A stretch of 64,000 nt of DNA from GAS188 sp963713805 (lineage in GTDB: Bacteria > Pseudomonadota > Alphaproteobacteria > Rhizobiales > Beijerinckiaceae). Made by a program: the position numbers and the translations under genes. Under the pieces are notes generated by a model, which had not been told where the DNA came from, made no database searches, and saw only the letters and a program-made list of their open reading frames with translations. Where the stretch lies: positions 1 to 64,000 of the forward strand of contig CAVQNF010000002.1 in NCBI GenBank assembly GCA_963713805.1, given 5' to 3'. Shown in pieces: positions 19,659-29,597 of this stretch (position 1 is the first letter of the stretch; the number at the start of each line of letters is the position of its first letter).

Positions 19659-20142
19659 TCCGCCGTCCCCGCTATGCGCTACATTTCCGCTCATCCCCGC
19701 AATGCACTACATTTCCGCTCATCCCCGCAATGCACTACATTTCCGCTCATCCCCGCAATGCACTACATTTCCGCTCATCCCCGCAATGCACTACACATTT
19801 CCGCTCATCCCCGCGAAGGCGGGGATCCAGTTCTTGGAGCTGCCCTATAAGCCTGATTCCCGCTTGCGCGGGAATGAGCGGGGGTGAGGCTGCGGGAATG
19901 AGCGGGGTGAGGCTGCGGGCATGATGGGTGGGCTCAAACCTCTCGGCTCATCCCCGCAATGCCCTACATTTCCGCTCGCCCCCGCAATGCACTACATTTC
20001 CGCTCGTCCCCGCAATGCGCTACATTTCCGCTCATCCCCGCGAAGGCGGGGATCCAGTTCTTGGAGCTGCCTTATAAGCCTGGATTCCCGCTTGCGCGGG
20101 AATGAGCGGGGGTGAGGTTGCGGGAATAAGCTGGGGCGAGGC
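19659..20142. repeat. Repeat cluster: two 28-bp tandem tracts and flanking palindromes
   Basis: A 28-bp unit starting CCCCGCAATGCACTACATTT repeats about five times at 19667-19808 and three times at 19952-20035. Each tract runs into a palindrome pair (CCCCGCGAAGGCGGGG, then CCCGCTTGCGCGGGAATGAG). The two tracts share a common spacer reading CCAGTTCTTGGAGCTGCC, so the whole block looks duplicated. There is no coding sequence. Confidence 0.85.
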
Positions 20143-20177
20143 TGCGGAATTCCGTAATTCTCCTAATTCAGAATGCG

Positions 20178-22440
20178 TCAGAAGCTCTTCGACAGCCCGG
20201 CGAGGATCGTGCGCCTTTGCCCGAATTGCGGCGCCGCGACCCCGATGCCGGTGCCGTTGCGAAGCTCGTATTTGCGGTCCGTGAGGTTGATCATGTCGAG
20301 GCGGGCCGTCATCTTGCCCATTCCGGGCGCCTCGAACTCATGCTTGATGCCGGCGTTGACCTGCACGTAATTCGGCTGGCGCTGGGTGTTGGCGAAGCCC
20401 GATCTCAGCCCCGAGCCGGAGATCAGATCGGTGGTGAGCAGCGTGTCGACCGAGCCGATAGGAGGCGCCGCCCGAGATCGTGAAGCGCTGGTCGTGATCG
20501 AGATAGACCCAATGGATTCGCGACGAAGGCGAGCTCGTCGGCGGCGAAGAAGAACTGGCTCGAGATGATGTTCTTTCCTTGCGCGCGCGAATAGGCGAAA
20601 TTTCCGTAGAGTGAAAGATTGTCGATCTGGTAGGAGGCCGTGACCTCCGTCCCGTAGACCTTCCCATGCTGATAATTGAAGGGCGCGAAGACGAGCGCCT
20701 GGCCGAATTGGCCTTCATCGATCAGATCATTGGCGCGTTTGTAATAGGCGTCGAGGCCGAGCTGGAAATCGGGTCCGAATTTCTGGATGACGCCGGCGTC
20801 GAAATAATTCGCGCGCTCGGGCTTCACGGGAGCTATCCGCGGTGACGCTCGGAGCCGCCGTCGTGTTGGCGAATTTGGAGATCGTCTCGGGTGCGATCAA
20901 TTCCAGGGGCGGGGGCGTGAAATAGCGCGCGTAGCCGAGATGGACGGTGGTGCCGTCGAGCGGCTTGTAGACGAGATTGACGCGTGGTGAGAGCTGGTTC
21001 TTGTCGATGAATTGGAAGCTCTCGTCGAAGCTCGCGCCGTAGTTGAGCGTCAGCTTGTCGGAGATCTTCCACTCGTCCTGCGCGTAGAGGCCCGCGAGAT
21101 AGCCGATCTTCCTGCTGTTGTCGGAGATGGCGAAGGGCTGATCGATCGGGTTCCCGTTCGCGTCGAGCGGCAGCACGGTCGACAGATTGCTCGAGCGCGC
21201 GCGTTCCACATCGGCGAAGAAGCCGGCGCGAAAGGTGTGCGACGGATCGATCTGGTAGCTCAGATCGCCTTGAAGGCCGTTGGCGAAATTCTCATGGCGC
21301 ACATTGGAGGCGACGCCATTGAACAGGACGATCGCCGACCGGATCGGGGAAGAAATGCGTCAAGGTGTATCGGCTGAAATAGGCGAGCTGCATGTTCAGG
21401 TCGCCGAGCGATTTCTGCAAGGCGAGGATGTTGAAATTCGAATTCCTCCAATTGCTGCTCGCGCAGGCCCGCCGAGTTGAAATCCGAAATGCCGAAGGCG
21501 GTGAAGGCGGGCATCTGCCCGGGATTGTTGGGAAGCCGGAATTGGCTCACCGCCGTTCCGGAGATGAAGCTCAAGCGCGTGCTCTCGTCGATGATGCCGG
21601 AAAGGTAGAGAAAGCCCCTGCCCTGCTCGGTGAAATCCTTCACCGGAACGAGCGAGTGGGTGGGATTTTCGATGCCGATGTTGTTCTGGAGGTAGCTTCC
21701 GGAAACGAAGTAGTCGAGCTTTCCGGTCGAGCCCCCATAAGAGAAGCTCGGCAGGAAGGTCTGGCGCTGCCCGCCGTAAATCGACACTTCGCCACCGGGC
21801 TCGAGCGTTCCGCTCTTCGTCTCGATGTCGACGACGCCGGCGGTTCGGTAGCCGTATTCGGCCGGCAGCGCTCCGGTGATCAGATCGATGCGGCGCGCGA
21901 AGCGGGTGTCGAACAATTGCGAGAAGCCGCTGATCGTCTCGGGGATGATGATGCCGTTGATCCGAAATTGCAGGTTCGCATGATCGCCGCGCACATGGAG
22001 CTGGCCGAAGGAGTCCTGGGCAACGCCGGGCGCCTGAAGCAAGGTCTGGCTGAGCGATGCATTGTTGCCGAGCGGCTGGGTATCGATCGCCTCGCGGTTG
22101 ATCTCGTAGCTCGAGGCGCCGACCGCGGTCGAGATCTGGTTGCGCGCCTGGTCGAGCCGTGCGGCCGTGACCGTGATGTCGAACCGGTCGCTTTGCCCGA
22201 CTTCGGTCACCACGCTTCTCGTCGGACCGGGCTGCACGGCCGGGCCGCTGGTCGCCGGCGCGGCGGGCTCCCCGGTGCCCGCTGTCGTCTGAGGCGGGGC
22301 GGTGCTCGCAGGGGCTTGAGCGAAGGTCTGGGCTTGAGCGAAGGAGGTGAAACGAAACCAAGGCCCAGGAGGAGACAGAGGAGGAGACAGAGGAAGAAAC
22401 GCCTGAAGGCAACGAAAAAAGCGAAAGGCACCGGGGACAC
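20178..22440 (-). pseudogene. TonB-dependent outer-membrane receptor (frameshifted)
   Basis: Outer-membrane transporter for a metal chelate or similar ligand. The N-terminus near 22431-22445 carries a signal peptide (FAFFVAFRRFFLCLLLCLLL), then a plug domain (SDRFDITVTAARLDQARNQI, LLQAPGVAQDSFGQLHVRGD, RRIDLITGALPAEYGYRTAG, VVDIETKSGT). The barrel follows through several frames: DPSHTFRAGFFADVERARSS, YLAGLYAQDEWKISDKLTLN, LDAYYKRANDLIDEGQFGQA, YGTEVTASYQIDNLSLYGNF and the final strand ARLDMINLTDRKYEL ... GLSKSF with terminal Phe. Shifts lie near 22310, 21430, 21345, 20830, 20490 and 20390; those I resolved need one base removed. Substrate unknown. Confidence 0.8.
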
Positions 22441-22449
22441 TCCATTAAA

Positions 22450-22464
22450 TGTTACAACGTAACA
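22450..22464. promoter_or_regulatory. Palindrome TGTTACAACGTAACA upstream of the TonB receptor
   Basis: Perfect 6-bp arms around AAC, ending 10-20 bp from the receptor start. The form resembles Zur operators of proteobacteria (TGTTAT-rich palindromes with TAACA), but this is resemblance only. Confidence 0.45.
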
Positions 22465-22482
22465 CTACGGAAATTTTTTATT

Positions 22483-22501
22483 AATGCAATAACGTTGCAT
22501 T
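22483..22501. promoter_or_regulatory. Palindrome AATGCAATAACGTTGCATT upstream of the TonB receptor
   Basis: Seven-bp arms AATGCAA/TTGCATT with a 5-nt centre, 18 bp beyond the first palindrome in an AT-rich stretch. Two palindromes in tandem suggest a regulated promoter for the receptor. Confidence 0.45.
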
Positions 22502-22860
22502 TCTGGGAAAATTTGGGGTTGACCGGCGCGAGAGGATCGACAGGAGATGGGCTCACGAGGTTCGCTCGCCGGGGCGATGCTCCGCGAGGCAAAAGCTCAG
22601 TGCGCGGCGCGATGGCGAAGGTGCCTTCGCTTCGGCGTGCCGCATGACGTCCCGATCACGGAAAGGAGCGGTCGTGAAGAATTGCAGCCGGTCGCTTCCA
22701 GCCTCGCGCGGCCAATCATATGGACTTCACAAGCAAGATCGTCTTGATGAAAGCGGTTTTTCACGGATGCGGCGCATGCGCCAAGCCCTGCTTGCTCCGC
22801 TGCCCAGCGATGGGCGAAGCCGGGCCGACATCGGGCAAGGCGAGGGAGGGATCAAGGCTC
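22502..22860. other. Intergenic region between TonB receptor and SelA-like gene
   Basis: Divergent promoter region; only overlapping short frames without recognisable domains. No gene supported. Confidence 0.35.
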
Positions 22861-24098
22861 ATGGATGTCTACCAGCGTTTGTCCGTCGCGAAGCGGGTGA
22901 ACGGAGCGGGGCTGCTGACGCGCCTCGGCGGCAGCCTCATGGATGCGCAAACGCTCGACGCCATGCGGGAGGCCGCGGGCGCCTTCGTCGACATCGCCGA
23001 ATTGCAGACGCGAGCGGGCGAGATCATCGCCGCGCCATACGGGAGCCCAAGCGGGCATCGTCACCGGCGGCGCGGCCGCGGCACTCACCCTTGCGACGGC
23101 GGCCTGCATCGCGCGCAACGATGTGGCGAAGATGGAGCGCCTGCCGGATACCGAGGGGATGGCCGACGAGGTCATCATCCACCGCGCCCATCGCACCGGC
23201 TATGACCACGCCATCAGGGCGGCAGGCGCGCGCCTCGTGGAGATCGGCCTCAATGATCGCGGGGTGGGCGCCGGCGTGCGTGATCTCGAAGCTTGGGAGA
23301 TCGAAGCGGCGATCGGGCCGAAAACGGCGGCGATCGCCTATACGGCGACGCCCGATCTCGAGCCCGCGCTATCCCGCGTCGTCGCGGTGGCGGAGCGTTT
23401 CAAGCTCCCGGTCATCGTCGATGCCGCGGCGCAATTGCCTCCCAAGGAGAATCTTCGCCGCTTCATCGAGGAAGGCGCGGCCCTCGTCGCCTTCAGCGGC
23501 GGCAAGGCCATCCGGGGGCCCCAAGGAACAGGAATCCTGTGCGGCCGCGAGGAACTCGTCGCCTCGGCCTTGATCCAGATGCTCGATCTCGACATCCTTC
23601 CCGAAACCTGGACGCCGCCCGAAGGTTTGCTCGCCCGGCATTTCGCCGATCGCTTTCCCCATCATGGCCTCGGACGCGGCTTCAAGGTCGACAAGGAATC
23701 GATCGTCGGGCTCGTGGTGGCGCTCGAGCGTTTCGTCGCTTGCGACCTCGAAGCGGAGATCGAGGGACGCCGCGAGCTCCTCTCGCGCATCGTCCGGACG
23801 ATTTCCGAGCTTCCCCATTGCCGCGCACGCGAGATCAGGCAGACGAAGGGGAAATATCCGGCGCTCGACATCGCGATCGATGTGGCGGCGCTCGGCAGCG
23901 ACGCTTATGCGGTGAGCCGTGCGCTGCAGCGCCATGACCCGCCGGTGCATCTGGGAGAGCGCCACGCCCGGCAAGGCGTCCTCGTCGTCGAACTCCGCGG
24001 GACTTCGGCCGGGCGATGAGGAGATCATCGCCCGTGCCCTGCGCATCGTCCTCACCGGCGCGGCGAGGACCTGTGCGACAACGAAGGAAAAGCAGTGA
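22861..24098 (+). pseudogene. SelA-like PLP-dependent enzyme (D-glucosaminate-6-phosphate ammonia-lyase type), two frameshifts
   Basis: Fold-type I PLP enzyme related to SelA and DgaE. From ATG 22861: MDVYQRLSVAKRVNGAGLLT, the N-G-x-G-x-x-T-R-L-G-G family opening, then AGIVTGGAAAALTLATAACI, IVDAAAQLPPKENLRRFI and the cofactor loop FSGGKAIRGPQGTGILCG with the predicted PLP lysine. The C-terminus after the second shift reads LRPGDEEIIARALRIVL. Single-base insertions near 23045 and 24000 break the frame. The TGA at 24096 overlaps the ATG of the next gene (TGATG), so it is translationally coupled with the SDR; together they could process an amino sugar acid, which is inferred. Confidence 0.75.
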
Positions 24099-24867
24099 TG
24101 TCCACGCGGCTCTTCGATCTTTCCGGGCGCACCGCGCTCGTCACCGGCTCGTCGCGCGGCCTCGGGCGCGCCATGGCGGAGGGTCTCGCGGCAGCCGGCG
24201 CCCGCATCGTCCTGCACGGCCAGGATGAGGCACCGCCTCTCCGCGGCGGCCGAGGCGATGCGCGGCGAAGGCCATGATGTGCGAAGCGTCCGCTTCGACA
24301 TCGCCGACGAGGCGGCGATCCTTACCGCCTTCGCGCGCCTCGATGCCGACGGCGTCGCGATCGACATCCTCGTCAACAATGCCGGCATCCAGCTGCGCAA
24401 GCCGATGCTCGAGCTTGCGACGCAGGAATGGCGCAAGGTGATCGACGCCAATCTCACGGGCGCCTTCATCGTCGGCCGCGAGGCAGCGAAGCGGATGGTG
24501 CCGCGCGGACGCGGGAAGATCGTCAATATCGGCTCGCTCACGAGCGAAGTGGCGCGCGCCACCATCGCGCCTTACGCGGTGTCGAAGGGCGGCATCAAGC
24601 TGCTCACGCGGGCCATGGCGGCCGAATGGGCCGCGCATGGCATCCAGGCGAATGCGATCGGGCCGGGCTACATGCTCACCGACATGAACAAGGCTCTCAT
24701 CGAGGACGAGAAATTCGACGCCTGGGTGAAGGCGCGCACGCCGGCGAAGCGTTGGGGGCGCCCCGAGGAACTGGTCGGGGCCGTGATCTTCCTCGCCTCG
24801 CGAAGCTTCCGATTACGTCAACGGCCAGATCATCTATGTCGATGGCGGCATGCTTGCGGTTCTGTGA
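24098..24867 (+). pseudogene. SDR family oxidoreductase (gluconate 5-dehydrogenase-like), two frameshifts
   Basis: Classical short-chain dehydrogenase. It reads MSTRLFDLSGRTALVTGSSR (TGxxxGxG nucleotide site, here TGSSRGLG), shifts near 24230 (one extra G), then ILVNNAGIQLRK, KIVNIGSLTSEVARATIAPY with catalytic Ser, YAVSKGG (YxxxK) and GPGYMLTDMNKAL, shifts near 24800 and ends SDYVNGQIIYVDGGMLAVL. The opening and the DGGM ending are typical of gluconate/2-dehydro-3-deoxy sugar dehydrogenases. Coupled to the SelA-like gene upstream. Confidence 0.8.
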
Positions 24868-24885
24868 GCGCGGCGCGGCCCTGCC

Positions 24886-25404
24886 ATGACCTCGCAAGAG
24901 CTCCCCTATCGCACCAATGTCGGGATCGCGCTCTTCAACAGGCAAGGGCGCGTGCTGATCGCGCATCGTTTGCGCAATGACGGGCCGGAGATCATCCTTC
25001 CCGGCCATGAATGGCAAATGCCGCAAGGCGGCGTCGACCCGAACGAAGAGGCGCTCTCGGCGGCGCGTCGCGAATTATGGGAGGAGACGGCGGTCTTGAG
25101 CGCCGATTACCTCGGCGAGGTTTCCGACCCGATGACCTATGAGTTTCCGCCCTATGCCGGGCCGTGGCATCGGCTCTGCGCCTTCCGCGGCCAGCGCCAG
25201 CGCTGGTATGCGTTCCGCTTCACGGGGGATGATGGCGAGATCGATGTCGGCCGCGGCGAAGGCGGCGCCGACCCGGAATTCTCGCACTGGCGCTGGGAGC
25301 GGCTCGACAGAGTGGCGGCTCTCGTCGTGCCCTTCAAGCGCGAAATCTACGAGCGCGTGGCTCTCGAGTTTCGTGCCTTCGCCGAACCGGCACAATCAAG
25401 TTGA
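24886..25404 (+). CDS. rppH: RNA pyrophosphohydrolase, Nudix family
   Basis: Removes pyrophosphate from 5'-triphosphate RNA (RppH/NudH), starting 5'-end-dependent mRNA decay. The 172-residue protein opens LPYRTNVGIALFNRQGRVLI; the Nudix box is GGVDPNEEALSAARRELWEE, preceded by HEWQMPQGG and followed by GQRQRWYAFRF and PEFSHWRW, all RppH hallmarks. The frame is intact, unlike its neighbours. It lies 18 bp after the SDR and converges with phnY. Confidence 0.93.
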   Translation: MTSQELPYRTNVGIALFNRQGRVLIAHRLRNDGPEIILPGHEWQMPQGGVDPNEEALSAARRELWEETAVLSADYLGEVSDPMTYEFPPYAGPWHRLCAFRGQRQRWYAFRFTGDDGEIDVGRGEGGADPEFSHWRWERLDRVAALVVPFKREIYERVALEFRAFAEPAQSS

Positions 25405-25412
25405 ATCCAGCC

Positions 25413-26870
25413 TCACCCGAAAGGCATCGACCAGGTCCGCACATTGGTGAAGCTCTTCATCGCTTCCACCACGCCTTCCTTGTAGCCAAGGCCTGAATCC
25501 TTGATGCCGCCGAACGGCGACATCTCGATGCGGTAGCCGGGCACTTCCCAGATGTTGACCGTGCCGACCTCGAGCTCCTGGATGAACCGCGTGATGTAGT
25601 CCATGCGGTTGGTGCACACGCCCGACGACAAGCCGTAGGCGGTCGAGTTCGAGATGCGGATGACGCTCGTCGATCTCGTCCGGAACCCGGATGATCGGGA
25701 TGACCGGGCCGAAGGTCTCCTGATGCACCAGCTCGCAATCGTAAGGCACGCGATCGACCACGGTCGGCGGAAAGAGCGCGCCGTTCGCGGGGCGCTCCGT
25801 GGAGCAGCTCGGCGCCTTTTGCGACGCGCGTCGTCGACGCGTCGCTCGAAAAGCTTCGCCGCCTCTTCGTTGATGACCGTGCCGACGTCGACGGAAGGGT
25901 CCATCGGATCCCCGCATTTCAGCTTCTTGGCCTTGGCGAGGACGAGCTCGACGAAATCGTCGGCGACGCTCTCGACGACGAGAATGCGCTTCACCGCCGT
26001 GCAACGCTGGCCCGAATTCTTGGTCGCGCCCTGCACGGCGAGCTCGGCCGCCTTGTCGAGATCGGCGTCCTCCATGACGATCAGCGGGATCGTTGCCGCC
26101 GAGCTCGAGCACCAGGCGGCGATAGCCGGCCTTCTCGGCGATGTATTTGCCGACGCGCACCGAGCCGGTGAAGGTGATGAGGTCGCAGTCCTCATCGGTG
26201 ATCATGGCATCGCCCATGGTGCGCGGATTGCCGGTGACGACGGAAAGCATCTGCGGCGGCAGCCCGGCCTCGTAGAGCACGTCGGCGAGCGCGAGCGCGG
26301 TCAGCGGGCGTGAGCTCGGTCGGCTTCAGCACGACGCGGTTGTTGGTGGCGATCGCGGGGGCGAGCTTGTGGCTCACCATGTTGAGCGGGATGATTGAAC
26401 GGGGTGATCGCCGAGATGACGCCGAGCAGCGGCAGGCGCGTCGTGAAGATCTTGCGGTTCTTGCCGTTCGGGCTGATGTCGCAGGAATAGATCTCGCCGT
26501 CGTCCTTGATGGTGAGCTGCGCCGCGAAGGACCAGACGTCGAAGGCGCGGCTTGCTTCGTAAAGCGAATCCTTCCAGCACAACCCGGATTCGGCGGTGAT
26601 CAGCCGCGCGAACTCTTCCTTGCGGTCGCGCAAGATCTCGGCCGTCGTCTGCAGGATGCGCTGACGCTCGATAGCGCGTGAGCTTCGGCCTGAAAGGCGC
26701 GCGCCTGGCGAAGGCGTCCCGCACATGCTCGGGCCGTCCGGCCGGAACGGTGCCGATCACCTCGTTGGTGTAGGGATTGAGCACCTCGACGACGCTCGTC
26801 GGTCGTCGACGAGCGTGCCGGCGATCCGCATGCATTCCTTGCGGATGGCCGGCTTCGCTTCGATATTCAT
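25413..26870 (-). pseudogene. phnY: Phosphonoacetaldehyde dehydrogenase PhnY (multiple frameshifts)
   Basis: NAD(P)-dependent aldehyde dehydrogenase oxidising phosphonoacetaldehyde to phosphonoacetate. Start ATG 26870 has a GAGAGG ribosome site. Joined frames give TSVVEVLNPYTNEVIG, FARLITAESGLCWKDSLYEA, LPLLGVISAITPFNHP, NNRVVLKPTELTP, LITFTGSVRVGKYIAEKAGY, RRLVLELGGND, NSGQRCTAVKRILVVE (catalytic Cys), LVHQETFGPVIPIIRV and EMSPFGGIKDSGLGYKEGVV. About nine shifts; most look like single extra bases, one near 26815 needs a net of two. The name rests on the phnA-phnW context and the family; a generic aldehyde dehydrogenase is less likely. Confidence 0.78.
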
Positions 26871-26930
26871 CGCATTCACCTCTCGGTGACGCGTAGCTCT
26901 CGCGCGAGCTGCCTCGCACCTGTCAACGGC

Positions 26931-28190
26931 TCACGCGACCACATGATTGAGCGCGACGGCGAAGACATCGAAGTTTCGCAGCTCGCGACCGTGCGGCCAA
27001 TCGATCTTGCGGTTGACGATCATCGGCACCGTCTGCTCGGTGAGCCCGCCGTGAGAGCGCAAGGGCTCGGTGAGGCCGGAAAGATCGTGACGCGCGGCGC
27101 TCGTGCCGAGCACCTTGTGGCGCGTCGACAGCACCACGAGATCGCCGATCCGGTCGGGCGGCAGCTCGAAGCGCGAAGCCGCCTCGGCATTCGACAGCAC
27201 GAGCGCAATGCCTTCGATCGCCGCGAGCCTCTTCGCAGAGCGTCGCGCCATCGACGGCTTGCGGCAGATAGATGGTGGCGAAGGAGCCGAGCGCGCCGTG
27301 ATGAGCGACGTAAGGGTCGGTGATCGGCAAGATGACCCGCGCCTTGCTCGCGCCGACCCAATGGTCGAACAGATCCTGCAGATAGATCACGTCGGGCGAG
27401 CCGTCGCGCTTGTGCTTGTCGTTCATGCCGTGATCGGCGGTGAGCGCGAGCACGCAGCCTTGCGCATCGAGCTCGCCGACATAGCGGTCGAGCATGGCGT
27501 AGAAGTCGTTGGCGATCTTGCGAGCCCGGCGCGGCCTTGTGCTGCACGTAATCGGTCGTCGACAGATACATGAGATCGGGCCGGAAGCTCTCGAGGAGCT
27601 TCACGCCGGCCGCGAACACGAATTCCGAGAGATCGGCGGAGTAAACATCGGGCACGGGCTTGCCGACGAAGTCCGTCACATCGTCGATGCCGTTTTCGGC
27701 AAGCGTCGCCTTGTCGGCTTTCTCCGACGAGAAGGCGATGGCGCGGCCGCTCGACGAAGTCGAGCCCATTGCCAAGCAGCGTCCGCAGCTTGTCCTTGGC
27801 GGTGACCACCGCGACTTTGGCGCCCGCGTCGTGAAAGCCCTGCATGATGGTCGGCGCGCGCATGAAGCGCGCGTCGTTCATCATCACTTCCTCGGCCGCT
27901 CGCCCGGTCGTAGAAGTAGTTGCCGGCGATGCCGTGAACTTGCGGCGGCCTCCCGGTGATGATCGAGATGTTGTTGGGATTGGTGAAACTCGGAATGACG
28001 GAACTCGCGAGACGATGCGAGCCCGTCTCGCATGAGCCGGTCGAGATTGGGCGCAACGCCCGCCTCGATCGCCTTCTCGATATAGCCGGGCTCGGAGCCG
28101 TCGATGCAGATCACGACGGTCGCGAGCCGTCGGGAAGCGATAGTCGCGGCCGTTCACCGTGACCGTGGGCGTGCGCCGATGCTCGTTCAT
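26931..28190 (-). pseudogene. phnA: Phosphonoacetate hydrolase PhnA (multiple frameshifts)
   Basis: Zinc enzyme of the alkaline-phosphatase superfamily that cleaves phosphonoacetate to acetate and phosphate. It starts NEHRRTPTVTVNGRDYRFP, then the metal/nucleophile region CIDGSEPGYIEKAIEAGVAP and SFTNPNNISIITGRPPQVHG (Thr nucleophile segment), GIAGNYFYDR, EEVMMNDARFMRAPTIM, SFRPDLMYLSTTDYVQHK, LALTADHGMNDKHK (metal ligands DHG) and the end VPMIVNRKIDWPHGRELRNF. Frameshifts break it at roughly eight places. It sits between phnW and phnY with about 60-bp gaps, completing the 2-aminoethylphosphonate route. Confidence 0.82.
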
Positions 28191-28256
28191 GAATTCCTCG
28201 ATGGCCGGATACGCATTTGGATGCGCTCTTGAGCATTCAAGCCAAGGCGTAAAGGA

Positions 28257-29436
28257 TCAGACGCTCAGGCAGCCTTGCGCGGCGGGATCGCTCACGCCCA
28301 TCTCGTCGAGCACCTCGCGCACGGCCGCAAGACGCCCGCTGCATCTCCTTTTCGCCGATGCGCCCGATGCAGCCGATGCGGAAGCAATCCGCGACGGTCA
28401 GCTTGCCCGGATAGATCACATAGCCACGCTCCTTCAGCCCATCGTAGAAAGCGCTGGAAAACGAAGCGCGGATGGGTCGGCATGTGGAAGGTGACGATGA
28501 TCGGCGCCTGCAGATGATCGGGAAGCAAGGTGCGAAAGCCGAGCTCCCGCATGCCCGACACCAGGATGCGGCAATTTTCGCGGTAGCGACGGCCACGCCC
28601 CTCGACACCGCCCTCAGCCGCGAATTCCCGCAAGGCCTGGTGGAAGGCGACGATCACATGGATGGGGGGCGTGAAACGGTATTGCCCGGTCTTCTCGAGA
28701 TTCGCCCATTGGTCGTGCAGGTCGAGGACCAGCGTCGTCGCCTGACCCTTGGTCGCGACGAGCGCCTCGCGCCGGCAGATGACGAAGCCGAGGCCGGGCA
28801 CGCCCTCGATGCATTTGTTCGAGGAGGCGGCGACCGCATCGACATGGGCTCTTCGCACATCGAGCGGCAGCGCCCCGAAGGCGCTCATCGAATTGAGGAG
28901 AAAGCTCTTCCCATGTGGCGTCGGCGAGCGCGCCGATCTCGTCGATCGGGTTGAGGATGCCGGAGGTCGTCTCGCAATGGACCGCGAAGATATGGGTGAT
29001 CGAAGGCGTGCGCCTCAAGATGCGCTCCACCTTCTCGAGGTCGGGCAACGGTGTCCTCGGGCGTCTCGTGCACGAGCGTGCGGCGCCGCGCGATCTCGAG
29101 GATGCGCTTCGCCCGATGCCCGTAGGCGCCGTTGACGAGGAGGAGCACCCTCCCCTTCGGCGGCACGAAGCTCGTCAGCATGGCTTCGACCGCGAAGGTG
29201 CCGGAGCCTTGCACCGGCACCGTGACGTAGTCCTCGCCGCCTTTGGCGATTTCAGGCAGGCGTTGCAGCACCGCCTTGTTGATCGCGAGAAAGCCCGCAT
29301 CGCGCGAGCCCCAATCATGCACCATGGCCGCCTTCACGCTGCGTGACGTGGTGAGGGGGCCGGGCGTCAGGAGAAAAGGGTCGCCGGTCTCGGACGCGGC
29401 TCTTCGGAGAGGTTTGGAGGATGAGTTATCCGTCAT
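28257..29436 (-). pseudogene. phnW: 2-aminoethylphosphonate:pyruvate aminotransferase PhnW (frameshifted)
   Basis: PLP enzyme that moves the amino group of 2-aminoethylphosphonate to pyruvate, giving phosphonoacetaldehyde. Start ATG 29436 has GGGAG upstream. Recognisable blocks: DPFLLTPGPLTTSRSVKAAM, VPVQGSGTFAVEAMLTSFVP, RVLLLVNGAYGHRAKRILEI, ITHIFAVHCETTSGILNPI, SMSAFGALPLDVR, SSNKCIEGVPGLGFVICRRE (PLP Lys), YRFTPPIHVIVAF and YVIYPGKLTVADCFRIGCIG. Shifts near 29050 and 28905 are one extra base each; others lie near 28450 and 28335. First gene of phnW-phnA-phnY. Confidence 0.83.
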
Positions 29437-29555
29437 GCTTCTCCCGTGAGATTTCCAGATCGCTCTTGATTCCAGATCGCTGTTGGCGCGACGGCGCAAA
29501 CGCCCGCTCGCCGATCGCGCCATGGTTTCTAGCGGCCTCAACAAAATCAGTCAAG

Positions 29556-29572
29556 TTGCCACATAATGCCAC
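29556..29572 (-). promoter_or_regulatory. Predicted DeoR-regulator operator upstream of phnW
   Basis: Minus strand GTGGCATTATGTGGCAA: direct TGGCA repeats 10 bp apart. It matches the site in front of the DeoR-type gene (31275-31291) at 16 of 17 bases and lies 120 bp before the phnW start. Confidence 0.6.
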
Positions 29573-29597
29573 TTTCATGTCAGGCGCGTGACAGTGC

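Noticed and set aside
19667..19808. 28-bp repeats as a CRISPR array
   Set aside because: Units are directly adjacent with no variable spacers and no cas genes are nearby.
29566..29583. Pho-box-like CTGACAT-GAAA-GTGGCAT upstream of phnW
   Set aside because: 11 of 14 matches, but its second half is part of the better supported DeoR-type repeat, so it cannot be counted independently.
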